Shown here in pieces: positions 1 through 8,905 of a DNA stretch of 64,000 nucleotides; within the stretch, counting starts at the first letter, position 1; each line of letters begins with the position of its first letter. Origin of the DNA: Chryseobacterium vaccae (lineage in GTDB: Bacteria > Bacteroidota > Bacteroidia > Flavobacteriales > Weeksellaceae); NCBI RefSeq assembly GCF_009602705.1, contig NZ_VSWH01000001.1, positions 186,001 through 250,000 of the forward strand, written 5' to 3'. Both the position numbers and the translations under genes were made by a program. Under the pieces are notes generated by a model. It saw only the letters and a program-made list of their open reading frames with translations, was not told the DNA's origin and did no database searches.

Positions 1-1
1 T

Positions 2-1543
2 GGGCTGGGAAATGACGGAAATGAATTTAAAATTATTACACAAATATTTCTATACAAGTTTCTTAATGATAAGTTTCGCTTTGCAGTAAAGGTAGAGCAA
101 CCTCAACTGGCGGAAGCTGAGAATTTTTCTAAAGCACTTCGTGAGATGAGTGATGACGAATATCAATTTTTACTAGCAAGTTTAGATCCGAATATTCCAA
201 GATTACATCCGGAACATTTAATTTCCCATTTGTTCTCGATTCAAAATGACAGTGATTTTGGAAAAACATTTGATGATACTTTAAGACAAATATCGATTGA
301 AAATGCTGATGTTTTCTCTGTAAAATCATTTAGCGGTGCAAAAGATACTTTGTTTGATGAGCTTACTCAGTTTATCTCTGATGCTTCTCAACGTGATGCT
401 TTTGCAAAGGCGTTGATTAATAAATTATTTGAGTTTTCATTTGAAGAAATGTTTGTTCAGAAATATGATTTCTTTGCCACAATTTTTGAATATCTAATTA
501 AAGATTATAACACTGATAGTGGCGGTAAATACGCTGAGTATTATACGCCACATGCTGTTGCTCGAATTATGGCGCAAATTCTTGTGCCGCATGAAGTAAA
601 AGGTGTAAAATGTTACGATCCGAGTGCAGGATCGGGAACTTTATTAATGAGTTTAGCTCATCAGATTGGTGAAAAAAACTGTACCATATATTCGGAAGAT
701 ATCTCCCAGAAATCGAGTAATATGTTACGTTTGAATTTGGTTTTGAATAGTCTTACACATTCGATTCCAAATATTATTAAAACTAACACCATTGCACAGC
801 CTTTTTATTTAGACACGAAATTCGATTGTATTGTTTCCAATCCACCTTTTAAATTGGATTTTTCTGATTTTAGAGATGATTTGGAGAAAGATGCTTTTAA
901 ACAAAGATTCTTTGCTGGGATTCCAAATGTTCCGAAAAGTAAGAAAGAATCAATGGCGATTTATCTTTTGTTTATTCAACATATTATGCACAGTTTAAGC
1001 GAAAAAGGACAAGCAGCCATTGTTGTTCCAACAGGCTTCATTACTGCCCAAAGTGGAATTGAAAAGAAAATTCGTGAAAGGTTAATCAATAATGGTTGGC
1101 TTCGTGGTGTAGTAAGTATGCCAAGTAATATTTTTGCGAGTACAGGAACAAATGTATCTGTTTTGTTTTTTGATAAAAGAGCAGATAGCGAGCATATTAT
1201 TTTAATGGATGCTTCCAAGCTGGGAAAAACAGTAAAAGAAGGTAAAAATCAACGTACTGTTTTAACTCCCGAAGAAGAAACTAAAATTGTAGACACCTTT
1301 AATCAAAGACAGGCTGTTGAAGACTTGTCTGTTGTTGTAACGAAAGAACAAATTGCAGAAAAGAATTATTCTTTCTCTGCAGGACAATATTTTGAAGTTA
1401 AAATAGAATATGTAGACATTACACCAGAAGAATTTGCAGAGAAAATGCAAGATTTTGAAACAACTTTACAAAGTCTTTTTGCGAAAGGAAATGCTTTGGA
1501 TGCAAAAATTCAGGAACAATTAAAAAGTTTAAAGTATGAATAA
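2..1543 (+). CDS. hsdM: Type I restriction-modification DNA methyltransferase subunit M (5' partial)
   Basis: This is the N6-adenine methyltransferase subunit of a type I restriction-modification system; it methylates DNA together with HsdS. The frame is already open at base 2, so the true start lies before the window. The first visible residues (NDGNEFKIITQIFLYKF) fit the helical HsdM N-terminal domain, so the ATG at 146 is internal. SAM-binding motif I (DPSAGSGTLL) lies at 617-646 and the catalytic NPPF motif at 839-850. The stop overlaps the next gene by 8 bp, which indicates translational coupling to hsdS. No hsdR is visible downstream; it could lie upstream of the window. Family assignment is firm. 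Whether the system is active cannot be judged here. Confidence 0.93.
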   Translation, partial: GLGNDGNEFKIITQIFLYKFLNDKFRFAVKVEQPQLAEAENFSKALREMSDDEYQFLLASLDPNIPRLHPEHLISHLFSIQNDSDFGKTFDDTLRQISIENADVFSVKSFSGAKDTLFDELTQFISDASQRDAFAKALINKLFEFSFEEMFVQKYDFFATIFEYLIKDYNTDSGGKYAEYYTPHAVARIMAQILVPHEVKGVKCYDPSAGSGTLLMSLAHQIGEKNCTIYSEDISQKSSNMLRLNLVLNSLTHSIPNIIKTNTIAQPFYLDTKFDCIVSNPPFKLDFSDFRDDLEKDAFKQRFFAGIPNVPKSKKESMAIYLLFIQHIMHSLSEKGQAAIVVPTGFITAQSGIEKKIRERLINNGWLRGVVSMPSNIFASTGTNVSVLFFDKRADSEHIILMDASKLGKTVKEGKNQRTVLTPEEETKIVDTFNQRQAVEDLSVVVTKEQIAEKNYSFSAGQYFEVKIEYVDITPEEFAEKMQDFETTLQSLFAKGNALDAKIQEQLKSLKYE

Positions 1544-2099
1544 TTGGAAAATGGTTAAACTTTCTACATTATGTTCTCGGATTGGAGATGGTTTACACGG
1601 AACACCAAAATATGTTGATTATGGTAATGTTTTTTTTATAAATGGGAATAATTTAAAAGAAGGAAAAATTGAAATTAATGATGATACTAAAAGGGTTTCA
1701 GAGGATGACTTAAAAATGAATTTTATTCTGTTAGATTCATTTTCACTTTTAATAGGTATAAATGGGACAATAGGTAATATGGCATTTTATAATGGCCAAA
1801 AGTTAATGTTAGGTAAAAGTGCTGCTTATTTAAATTTTAAAAGTGAGATTAATAGATTTTATTATTTTTATTTTCAATTACCTAGAGTACAAAAGCATTT
1901 TTATGATATTGCTACTGGCTCAACTATTAAAAATCTTTCCTTACGTTCATTGAATGATTTTGAGGTTCCATTTCCCAACGATGATGAAGGAAATAAAATA
2001 GTTTCAGTTTTATCTTCTTTAGACAATAAAATAGATCTTAACAATCAAATAAATGATAATTTACAAGATCTATTTTTAGAATTGATAGAAGATAAGTAA
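1536..2099 (+). CDS. hsdS: Type I restriction specificity subunit S, half-length
   Basis: HsdS recognises the target DNA and holds the HsdM subunits. The 187-residue product carries one target-recognition domain (about residues 1-150, starting WKMVKLSTLCSRIGDG) followed by one conserved helical region ending KIDLNNQINDNLQDLFLELI. Typical HsdS proteins have two such halves and about 400 residues, so only one half is present. No second recognition domain is readable in any frame before the next gene. Half-length S subunits are known in some systems to work as dimers that read a palindromic site; truncation by recombination is the other possibility. The gene overlaps hsdM by 8 bp and ends before a terminator-like hairpin. 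Confidence 0.88.
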   Translation: MNNWKMVKLSTLCSRIGDGLHGTPKYVDYGNVFFINGNNLKEGKIEINDDTKRVSEDDLKMNFILLDSFSLLIGINGTIGNMAFYNGQKLMLGKSAAYLNFKSEINRFYYFYFQLPRVQKHFYDIATGSTIKNLSLRSLNDFEVPFPNDDEGNKIVSVLSSLDNKIDLNNQINDNLQDLFLELIEDK

Positions 2100-2124
2100 G
2101 AATATAATAACAAATCATCATTTA

Positions 2125-2162
2125 AGAGGCTGTCTAAAATTGGATGGCCTCTGCTCTTTTTG
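2125..2162 (+). terminator. Terminator after hsdS
   Basis: An AGAGGC / GCCTCT inverted repeat (2125-2130 and 2147-2152) is followed by a T-rich run. The loop looks like a decayed longer stem of the GAGGCTGTC type used as a terminator elsewhere in this window (42247-42273). Confidence 0.55.
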
Positions 2163-2540
2163 AAATCTGACTGATAGCATTGATCTTAATCTTTGTAAGT
2201 CATTAATCTAACTATATTAATCTTAAAAAACAATTCAAACCCACTAATAGAGAAAATTTAGAGAAAATTTGTAAGAGACAATTATAATACGTCAAGTTTT
2301 GTCGCTACGCAGATATAAATTTGTAAAATAATCAAAGAAAACAAAAAGGATTGTTTCAATAAATCTTTTCAAAGTAAAAAGAAGTTGGCGCCATTAATTT
2401 AATTTTTTTTGATAAAACAAACAATGAAACTCTTACATGAAAATGCAGATAATTTCGAGCTTGGTAATTATCTGCCCAACCAAAACAAGCTAAACATAAC
2501 CAAAATATTATATAACATTAAATCAATTTTCTAATTATTT
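2163..2540. other. Intergenic region upstream of the 2541 lipoprotein
   Basis: This AT-rich stretch of 378 bp has no convincing gene. A 36-codon frame at 2424-2534 shows no family resemblance. A possible -7 element, TAAATTTG, lies near 2315, but no TTG is found at the usual distance upstream of it, so no promoter is called. Confidence 0.4.
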
Positions 2541-3764
2541 ATGAGAAAAAAAATTAACCTTATTATAGCAATGAGCATTGTTACAACCTCGTTGTTATAT
2601 TCATGTACTTCTGAACTTGAAACAGAAAACCAGCGGGAAAACTCAAAAGAAAACTCAGCCCAATTAGCCTCGAAAGAATCAGCTTGTGAGCTTTTTAGTT
2701 CTGCCGTTGAAAGTACAATTATTCCAGGCGTAAAAGCAGTAAATCTTGAAAATGGAATTTCAACAACATGCCATAATAATATATTAATTTTTCCAACTTT
2801 ACAAGATTATGAAAATTCAATCTTAAAACTTGACCAAATGATTGATGCCCATAACGATGATTTTGACCAACAAACTGCCAGCATGACTGATGTTGAAGCA
2901 GATGATTATGCAGATGAAGTCGGATTTAATGAGGATCTGCCATTGCTGAAATTTGAAGAAGAGCTGGGCTTTTGCTCTTTAAGGCAACATATCGAAACTA
3001 TAGAAGATGAGTGGTTGAGTCAACAAGGTGACGGGCCATGGAACTTGGATTTTAATCCCGATAGTCACTATATTGATGATGAAACGGAAAGAGCATTATT
3101 GAGTGTGGGATCTGAGTTTATTATAGGCAATTGTAAAAGCGGTTATACTTATTATAAAAAATTTGATTGGGGGACTGTTGAAATTGAAATTAATGATTTA
3201 AACTCACTTTCCACAGTTATAGCTGCTCTAAATAATATCGTTAGCCCTACAAATATCAATGGAGCTACCTTGGCCCAAGTTACTGAATTAATAAACGCAT
3301 CTGATACTCCTAATAAAGTAAGCATTAAAGATATTGGTGCGGTAGTAGGTGTAATTGGCCAACAACCTGGCAGCGAATGTAAGGATAACAATAAAGAAAA
3401 AGACGAACACATATTTAGTGGAGACAGGAGGATCATATGGAAGCATAAATATGGTAGATTGTTAAATGGAGGCGGTAATGTAGTAATAAGAGCGAAATCT
3501 ATTACGAAGTCTTACAGAAAGAAGAAAAGTAAATGGAAAAAATACAGGGCGACAATCAGCGCAGGTTTCAGTGGATCGGCATTTGTTATTTGCTCAACTG
3601 CTGAATCATTGGACTCTAATACTACTAAAAAGAGAAAGAGGGTAAAACTGATGAAGTATACTGACGATGTTGCTGGAAATAATCAGCAAAAAAGGCTCAA
3701 ACCAAATGGGTTATTCAGTACACACAAACAAGAAGGAAATTCTTTTCAGAATGACGTCTATTAA
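2541..3764 (+). CDS. Lipoprotein of unknown function on the putative island
   Basis: I do not recognise the family. The 407-residue product starts with a lipoprotein signal peptide (hydrophobic residues 5-20, lipobox LLYSC, Cys about residue 22), so it is expected in the periplasm or at the outer membrane. The central part is acidic. The C-terminal third is strongly basic (many Lys and Arg after residue 310), with a hydrophobic patch ISAGFSGSAFVIC. It stands alone: hsdS and a hairpin lie upstream and a strong terminator downstream. Lying between hsdS and a tRNA 3' fragment, it is probably element cargo. The start is the first ATG of a good signal peptide. Confidence 0.75.
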   Translation: MRKKINLIIAMSIVTTSLLYSCTSELETENQRENSKENSAQLASKESACELFSSAVESTIIPGVKAVNLENGISTTCHNNILIFPTLQDYENSILKLDQMIDAHNDDFDQQTASMTDVEADDYADEVGFNEDLPLLKFEEELGFCSLRQHIETIEDEWLSQQGDGPWNLDFNPDSHYIDDETERALLSVGSEFIIGNCKSGYTYYKKFDWGTVEIEINDLNSLSTVIAALNNIVSPTNINGATLAQVTELINASDTPNKVSIKDIGAVVGVIGQQPGSECKDNNKEKDEHIFSGDRRIIWKHKYGRLLNGGGNVVIRAKSITKSYRKKKSKWKKYRATISAGFSGSAFVICSTAESLDSNTTKKRKRVKLMKYTDDVAGNNQQKRLKPNGLFSTHKQEGNSFQNDVY

Positions 3765-3772
3765 CATTTACA

Positions 3773-3801
3773 AAAACATTGGGGAAAATCCCCAATGTTT
3801 T
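3773..3801 (+). terminator. Strong terminator
   Basis: The arms AAAACATTGGGGA and TCCCCAATGTTTT (13 bp, perfect) enclose a 3-nt loop, and the 3' arm ends in a T run. It ends the lipoprotein gene. Confidence 0.9.
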
Positions 3802-3932
3802 ATTCATTTTATTATGGGTAATGATCTATTCACAGAGCTGAATTAAAATATTTAGCGGTTGTGCCAAATTCGTGGCAATGTTCATATTGTGAAATATTAA
3901 TATTTTGATACTCAAAAATATAAGGGGCATAG

Positions 3933-3954
3933 TTCGAATCCCTCACTCTCTGCA
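3933..3954 (+). other. tRNA 3'-end fragment, probable attachment site
   Basis: The sequence TTCGAATCCCTCACTCTCTG plus CA reads as the T-loop, the 3' half of the T-stem, the 3' acceptor strand, a G discriminator and CA of a tRNA. The 5' partners are missing: the bases before the T-loop do not pair with CCCTC, so this is not a gene. A copy limited to the tRNA 3' end is what tyrosine integrases leave at the far end of an integrated element. Discriminator G is typical of serine tRNAs. A GTGCCAAATTCGTGGCA sequence about 70 bp upstream could be an integrase arm site, but that is a guess. Confidence 0.65.
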
Positions 3955-4729
3955 AGGTTTAAATAAAAAAACAAAGAACTAAACGGTTTGAAGTTTTCAA
4001 CATCTGAGCTACCTGAAGGAAACTATTTTGTTGTAATTAATTACGTTTTTTGGGTAGTTTTTATTATTCTGATTAGACTGTAGGAAACAGTTTTATATCA
4101 TTTTTAGTTTAGAAAAGCTGCAGCAAAATACAACTGTGGCTGCTAAAATTCTCTTATTTTGTTATATTCTGATTTGTTACAAAATGAATATATTAAATCT
4201 GGCAGCAGATAAAAATTTACTTGAACCAAATTTAAGTTCAAAAAAGTATATCTATCCAAAATTCCTCAGATGTAATTCACTGGATATTGTATCATTATCT
4301 GGAATTGAATGTATGAAAATGGCTTAAACAGAAGAGTTCAGAATTACTGTATATAAGTAACATTACCTCTATTTGGAGATGTTTTTGGAATGGAATTCCT
4401 TGATCCGGAAAATATAGGTGAACTGGGATCTGATTTACAGAACCTCTGGTTATTATATAATTCCGTTTTTGTCATTAATTGCCAAAGTTTTGTGATTTCC
4501 CAATTTTCTGCAATAAAGTCTTTTTCAGTGATGTTTTATCGTTCAACGCTTTAAGTATAAGATCGGAACCATGGTAATCAATTGATTAACTGGTATAATT
4601 GCATGTGAAAAAAAAGATTGGGATTTTATGATATTGATAACCATATGATTAAAAAAATACGAATGTTAATATTTTATAATATAAGAAATAATGGAGTATC
4701 TTTTGCGTTAAATTTGTATAAAACCCTAT
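3955..4729. other. Gene-poor region next to the tRNA fragment
   Basis: These 775 bp hold no gene I can support. A 63-codon frame (4136-4327) and a start-less frame at about 4356-4552 (it contains LDPENIGELGSDLQNLWLLY) look like remnants or chance. A -7 element TAAATTTG at 4709-4716 lies just before the next gene. Confidence 0.5.
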
Positions 4730-6481
4730 ATGTGCAAAGTCTATTTATTAGCTGTTAAATTAATTTCATTATTTGTCTTATTGGTTATCCTGTTATGCTC
4801 TTGTACTTCTTCTGTAGAAAAGGGTAACGATTATCTTTATAAATTTAATGACGAGTCCTTTGCAATGATTAATCAGCCTGAAAAAATCAATGCATTAAAA
4901 AAGAGAGAGCTGGAAAAGTATAAGAAAACCGGTGATCGTCTTTATCTGATAAGCAGTGAATATTGTGGCCTATTTACCCATCATGACAAATTTCCCGATA
5001 CGGAACAAGTTTTCTTGATTTATAAAATTCTGAACCTGAATAATGATCAATATGATTATATAACGATTACCTGTAACTTTAACCTGGCTTATCAGTTTTT
5101 GAATATTTCCCCTGCCCAATCCATGGAATTTCTGGATAGAGCCATAGAAATAGATGAAAAAATAGGTAAAATGTACTTATTACCAGATATGTACCACCTG
5201 AAAGGCAAATTATATTATGACAGAAAAGATTATAATAAGGCGCTTCTTTATTACAATAAAGCTATGGAATGCTACATCAAAAGAAGGAAAAAGGGTTATA
5301 TCCTTTATATTGCCTCTATGTACAGCAATCTGGGCACAGTGTATGAAAAGCAAAAAAATATTGATCTGGCCATTGAAAACGCTCAAAAAGCAATTAGTAT
5401 TTTAAATGAGAAGAAAAAATTAACTTCAGAGGAACAGTATTATCTTCAGTATTTTAAGGGCCCTCTTGCTATTTATCTTACAGAGAAAAAAGATTATGAG
5501 CAGGCAGAAAAGTTACTCCTTACAGCACTGGAGCATTACAAAAAAATAGATTTTTATGATGATTCAATCAGTGCTATTCAAAAACTGATTGATATCTACA
5601 AAAAATCAGGAGAAAAAGGTAAGTATGCATCAATAATTAATTCTCTGATTGAAATAGAGCCCAAAGCCAACACGCTTCCGTTCAAAATTACAGCTAATAA
5701 AATGCTTCAGGACTATTATTCGGAAATAAATGATCTTCAGAATTTAAAATTGGTATCCAAAAACCTGACGGCTTTAGAACATCAGCATGATACCGATTCT
5801 AAAGAAAAGTTACAAAAAGTATCTGATTCTTTGTATAATTATGTATTACAAAAGATAGATGAGGAATATGATCGTAAAATGGCCGAAAACAAAAAAAGAA
5901 ACTGGGCTCTTCTGGCTCTGGCATTATTTACAGTTTTATTTCTGATTTGGCTCATCACGTACACCAAAAAGAAAAATAAAAGAGAAAAGGAACTTCTGGA
6001 GCATCAAAAGCTCATCCTGGAGGAAAATAAAAGATTATTGGAAAAGGATGTACAGCTGCATAAAGAAAAAAATAAAAACCTCAACTTAAATCTTAATCTG
6101 AAAATAGAAACCGAAAAAGCTCTTCTCGAGAATCTGAAAAAGATAAGAAAAACCAAAAAGACTGATGTAGAGCAGAATTTGAAAGAATTACAATTCAAAA
6201 TTAATAACCTGATCCAGATCGATAAGAAAAACTATGACTTCATTAATGAAAGTTCATTGGAAAATAAGCTCTTTACGGAGAAACTCTCTCATCAGTTTCC
6301 TAGTCTTACAGAGCAGGAGCTTAAATTATGTGTTTATTTTAAGCTTAATCTTTCATCAAAAGAAGTCTCTTTGCTTGAAGGAATTACTTCGGGAAGTGTG
6401 AGGGTATATAAAACGAAAATCAAATCAAAAATGGGATTAGAACGAGAGGAAGGATTAAATGAATTTCTAAACACGATATGA
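4730..6481 (+). CDS. Membrane-anchored TPR regulator with C-terminal helix-turn-helix
   Basis: This is a Bacteroidota-type regulator with a TPR sensor outside the inner membrane and a DNA-binding tail inside. A signal peptide with a lipobox-like sequence (LLCSC) opens the protein. TPR repeats follow over about residues 100-330 (for example YHLKGKLYYDRKDYNKALLY). A single transmembrane segment lies at about 391-413, then a Lys/Glu-rich coiled coil, and a LuxR-like HTH from about 525 (LTEQELKLCVYFKLNLSSKEVSLL). A second protein of the same design lies at 22150. The target is unknown. A TAAATTTG element 14 bp before the ATG suggests a very short leader. Confidence 0.85.
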   Translation: MCKVYLLAVKLISLFVLLVILLCSCTSSVEKGNDYLYKFNDESFAMINQPEKINALKKRELEKYKKTGDRLYLISSEYCGLFTHHDKFPDTEQVFLIYKILNLNNDQYDYITITCNFNLAYQFLNISPAQSMEFLDRAIEIDEKIGKMYLLPDMYHLKGKLYYDRKDYNKALLYYNKAMECYIKRRKKGYILYIASMYSNLGTVYEKQKNIDLAIENAQKAISILNEKKKLTSEEQYYLQYFKGPLAIYLTEKKDYEQAEKLLLTALEHYKKIDFYDDSISAIQKLIDIYKKSGEKGKYASIINSLIEIEPKANTLPFKITANKMLQDYYSEINDLQNLKLVSKNLTALEHQHDTDSKEKLQKVSDSLYNYVLQKIDEEYDRKMAENKKRNWALLALALFTVLFLIWLITYTKKKNKREKELLEHQKLILEENKRLLEKDVQLHKEKNKNLNLNLNLKIETEKALLENLKKIRKTKKTDVEQNLKELQFKINNLIQIDKKNYDFINESSLENKLFTEKLSHQFPSLTEQELKLCVYFKLNLSSKEVSLLEGITSGSVRVYKTKIKSKMGLEREEGLNEFLNTI

Positions 6482-6558
6482 GTTATGTTGAATAAAATAT
6501 AGTAAAACAAAATTAATTCAGTGTATTAGTTATTTTGTTGAAAATCATATTTTAAGAT

Positions 6559-6601
6559 GGGACATGTTAAAAAGATAGCTGTCCTGTTTTTATTTTTTTT
6601 G
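6559..6601 (+). terminator. Terminator after the TPR-HTH gene
   Basis: The arms GGGACA (6559-6564) and TGTCCT (6580-6585) are followed by a long T-rich run. Confidence 0.6.
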
Positions 6602-6661
6602 TATTTTTATTGAAAGGAAAAATGTCTTTTTTAGCCATGAAATGTTTTATTCAATCCTATT

Positions 6662-7531
6662 ATGAGTAAAAATATTATAACAGTTCCGTCTATACACGAG
6701 GTGCTTCAGGATAATAAAAAACGGAAATCTATTTTTGCCGGATGCATTGCTGTGTTCATGATGGCTAATGTGCTTTTGGATTATTTATATACACTTTTTC
6801 AAAAGAGTACATTTTATATTTCAGAATCTTTTTTATTCAGTGCTTCTTACTGGATTTTGTTTTTTCCTTTGTGGGCCTTACTCTCTGCCGGGCTGAAAAA
6901 AATGAATAGTGTCGCATTGAAGTTGGCCGTAACGCTTGCAGTCATTACATTTCATCTGCTTCTTTATCCCGCATTAGTCTGGTTTTTATCCGAAATATGG
7001 TATGATCATACATTTCCTTATCAACAGACGTTCAACTTTGCATTGTCGGCTTATTTTATCAAAACAGTACTTGTGTATGGCTTTTCATTGGTGGCATGGA
7101 TGCTGTTGAGTAAAAATATAAACCAGCCACAAGCAGATGAAGAAACCTGTCAACAAAACTTTATCCGTTCAATTATCGTTACAGATCATAATCATCAAAA
7201 ACTGGCCTTGGCTATCAGTGATATTTTGTATTTTTCAGCTAACTCACCCTATATTAACATACATCATCTTTCAAAAAAATATCTGTTGACAAGCACTTTA
7301 AGATCGTTAGAAACACAATTGGACCCTACACAGTTTGTCCGAATCCATAAATCAAGTATTATCAATATTCAAAAAGCTGTTTCCTACAAATCCCGGTTAA
7401 ACGGAGATTACGATGTTACTCTCTCAGATGGTGCGGTTTTACGCATCAGCCGTAATTATGCATCAGATTTTAAAATGAAATTTGGAACGATTCATGGGGA
7501 GAATAAAACATTCCCATCAGTTATCAACTGA
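6662..7531 (+). CDS. LytTR-domain membrane transcriptional regulator
   Basis: The 289-residue protein has four hydrophobic segments in its first half (about residues 22-45, 55-77, 82-105 and 122-148) and a LytTR DNA-binding domain at about 170-275. The LytTR part is recognisable from the stretches DILYFSANSPYINIHHLSKK and LDPTQFVRIHKSSIINIQ. LytTR domains bind DNA through beta-strands and here are tethered to the membrane, so the protein probably senses a membrane or external signal without a phosphorelay. No histidine kinase is adjacent. It may control the lipoprotein gene at 7645, which lies 113 bp downstream on the same strand; that is inference from position only. Confidence 0.88.
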   Translation: MSKNIITVPSIHEVLQDNKKRKSIFAGCIAVFMMANVLLDYLYTLFQKSTFYISESFLFSASYWILFFPLWALLSAGLKKMNSVALKLAVTLAVITFHLLLYPALVWFLSEIWYDHTFPYQQTFNFALSAYFIKTVLVYGFSLVAWMLLSKNINQPQADEETCQQNFIRSIIVTDHNHQKLALAISDILYFSANSPYINIHHLSKKYLLTSTLRSLETQLDPTQFVRIHKSSIINIQKAVSYKSRLNGDYDVTLSDGAVLRISRNYASDFKMKFGTIHGENKTFPSVIN

Positions 7532-7644
7532 ACAAAAATCAGAAATATAAATACCCCTCAGGTTACGGTAAAATTACCTCATTTCACGATATTCTATTTG
7601 TAAGAGAATGAATTACAGGATTTCTTTGCTGAAAATTCTGTACA

Positions 7645-8841
7645 ATGAAAAATCTGATGATCTGCAAAACAATTTTTCTTCTGTTGTTGTTTATTGCCTG
7701 CGATGGACAAACCAATAATACTATAAAGAAAAATAATAAAACGGTGGGAGGTAGCTGTGATGGCTGTGAACTGATGTACATAGGTATGCCGGAAAAAATA
7801 TCTTCCATAGAAACCAGTCCCGGCTGGGATGAAACCGGGCAAAAATTAGTAGTTACAGGAACTGTTTTTCAGCTGGATGGGAAAACCCCTGCGCCTGATG
7901 TTATTATATATTATTGGCAGACAGATCATACAGGTCATTACACGCTTACAAATGATATGGATGAGAGAACAAAACGTCACGGTCATATCAGGGGTTGGGT
8001 AAAGACTGATGCAGAGGGAAAATATACAATTAAGACGATCCGTCCTGCCCCTTATCCTGATGACGTTCTGCCTGCCCATATTCATTTATCCATTAAAGAG
8101 CCTGATGTGAAGAATGAATATTATACAGATGAAATTAATTTTGATGATGACAAACTGCTTATTCCCTACAAAAAGAAACATCCTCTTGAAAATCGCGGAG
8201 GGAGCGGTGTTGTAAGAATTCTTTTAAAAAACAATGTGCAGATAGCTGAACACGATATCGTACTTGGATTGAATATTCCGGACTATCCCAAAAAATTGAA
8301 AACATCAAAAAGATCGGGTTTGAATATTGGTGAAGATCAGCCTTCATTTATTCCTTTTCATGCATACGGTTTGGATAAGGGAACACAAACCTGTCCTGTA
8401 TGCAAATATGGACGCTATCACGGTATTTTATATTTTGTAGGAAATCAACCGGACCGGAATGAAATAAAAAACTGGCTGTGGTTTTTGGAACAGGAAAGCG
8501 AAAAGAGAAAAAAGCATCTGAAGGTTTATTTTATATATGGAGATGAAAAAAACTATAATAAGCAGTCCAGGCAGGCAGAATTGGAAAAGCTGGGAATGGA
8601 GCTGCACATTAAAAATATGGCTTTAACTTTTGTTCCTTCATTTACGGACAAAACAACTGAAGCTTATCTGAACAAAATAAATCCTGAGGTTAAAAATACT
8701 TTTATCATCTACAAACACAGGAGTATTGTTGATAAATACATTGATCTGCAACCAACATCTGAAAATTTTAAAAAACTTTCCGATGCGCTCAACAATACAC
8801 AGGGCGACTACTTTGATCTTCCGGAAACGGAATATGAATAA
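7645..8841 (+). CDS. Lipoprotein: intradiol-dioxygenase-like domain fused to a thioredoxin-like domain
   Basis: The signal peptide ends in a lipobox (LFIAC, Cys19). A CxxC (Cys38, Cys41) follows, then an intradiol ring-cleavage dioxygenase beta-sandwich at about residues 45-215. All four expected non-haem iron ligands are in place: Tyr99 (GHY), Tyr137 (APYP), His145 and His147 (HIH). So the domain may still bind Fe(III), although secreted relatives often have no known catechol substrate. From about residue 230 a second region looks thioredoxin-like (TCPVCKYGRYHGILYFVG, then LTFVPSFTD). The fusion suggests a surface redox or dioxygenase role; the substrate is unknown. A bidirectional terminator follows. 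Confidence 0.82.
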   Translation: MKNLMICKTIFLLLLFIACDGQTNNTIKKNNKTVGGSCDGCELMYIGMPEKISSIETSPGWDETGQKLVVTGTVFQLDGKTPAPDVIIYYWQTDHTGHYTLTNDMDERTKRHGHIRGWVKTDAEGKYTIKTIRPAPYPDDVLPAHIHLSIKEPDVKNEYYTDEINFDDDKLLIPYKKKHPLENRGGSGVVRILLKNNVQIAEHDIVLGLNIPDYPKKLKTSKRSGLNIGEDQPSFIPFHAYGLDKGTQTCPVCKYGRYHGILYFVGNQPDRNEIKNWLWFLEQESEKRKKHLKVYFIYGDEKNYNKQSRQAELEKLGMELHIKNMALTFVPSFTDKTTEAYLNKINPEVKNTFIIYKHRSIVDKYIDLQPTSENFKKLSDALNNTQGDYFDLPETEYE

Positions 8842-8856
8842 TTTAGGTAAATGAAA

Positions 8857-8882
8857 AATGGCCGGAAAAAGCTCCGGCCATT
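8857..8882. terminator. Bidirectional terminator between convergent genes
   Basis: The arms AATGGCCGGA and TCCGGCCATT are perfect over 10 bp with a 6-nt loop, between the convergent genes ending at 8841 and 8906. Confidence 0.8.
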
Positions 8883-8905
8883 CTGTAAAATTCACTGTTT
8901 TTATT

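Noticed and set aside
2125..2162. GAGGCTGTC-type sequence as an insertion-sequence end
   Set aside because: It resembles IS terminal repeats, but it forms a hairpin with a T-rich tail, no transposase gene is near, and the same kind of hairpin ends the VOC gene at 42247.
2424..2534. 36-codon ORF just before the lipoprotein gene
   Set aside because: It shows no family pattern, lies in AT-rich DNA and has no promoter of its own; chance is likely.
3933..3954. A complete tRNA gene
   Set aside because: Only the 3' part fits; the bases upstream do not pair with the T-stem or acceptor strands.
4136..4552. Small frames at 4136-4327 and 4356-4552
   Set aside because: The first has no recognisable motif; the second has no start in the readable part. 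They may be remnants, but nothing supports a gene.
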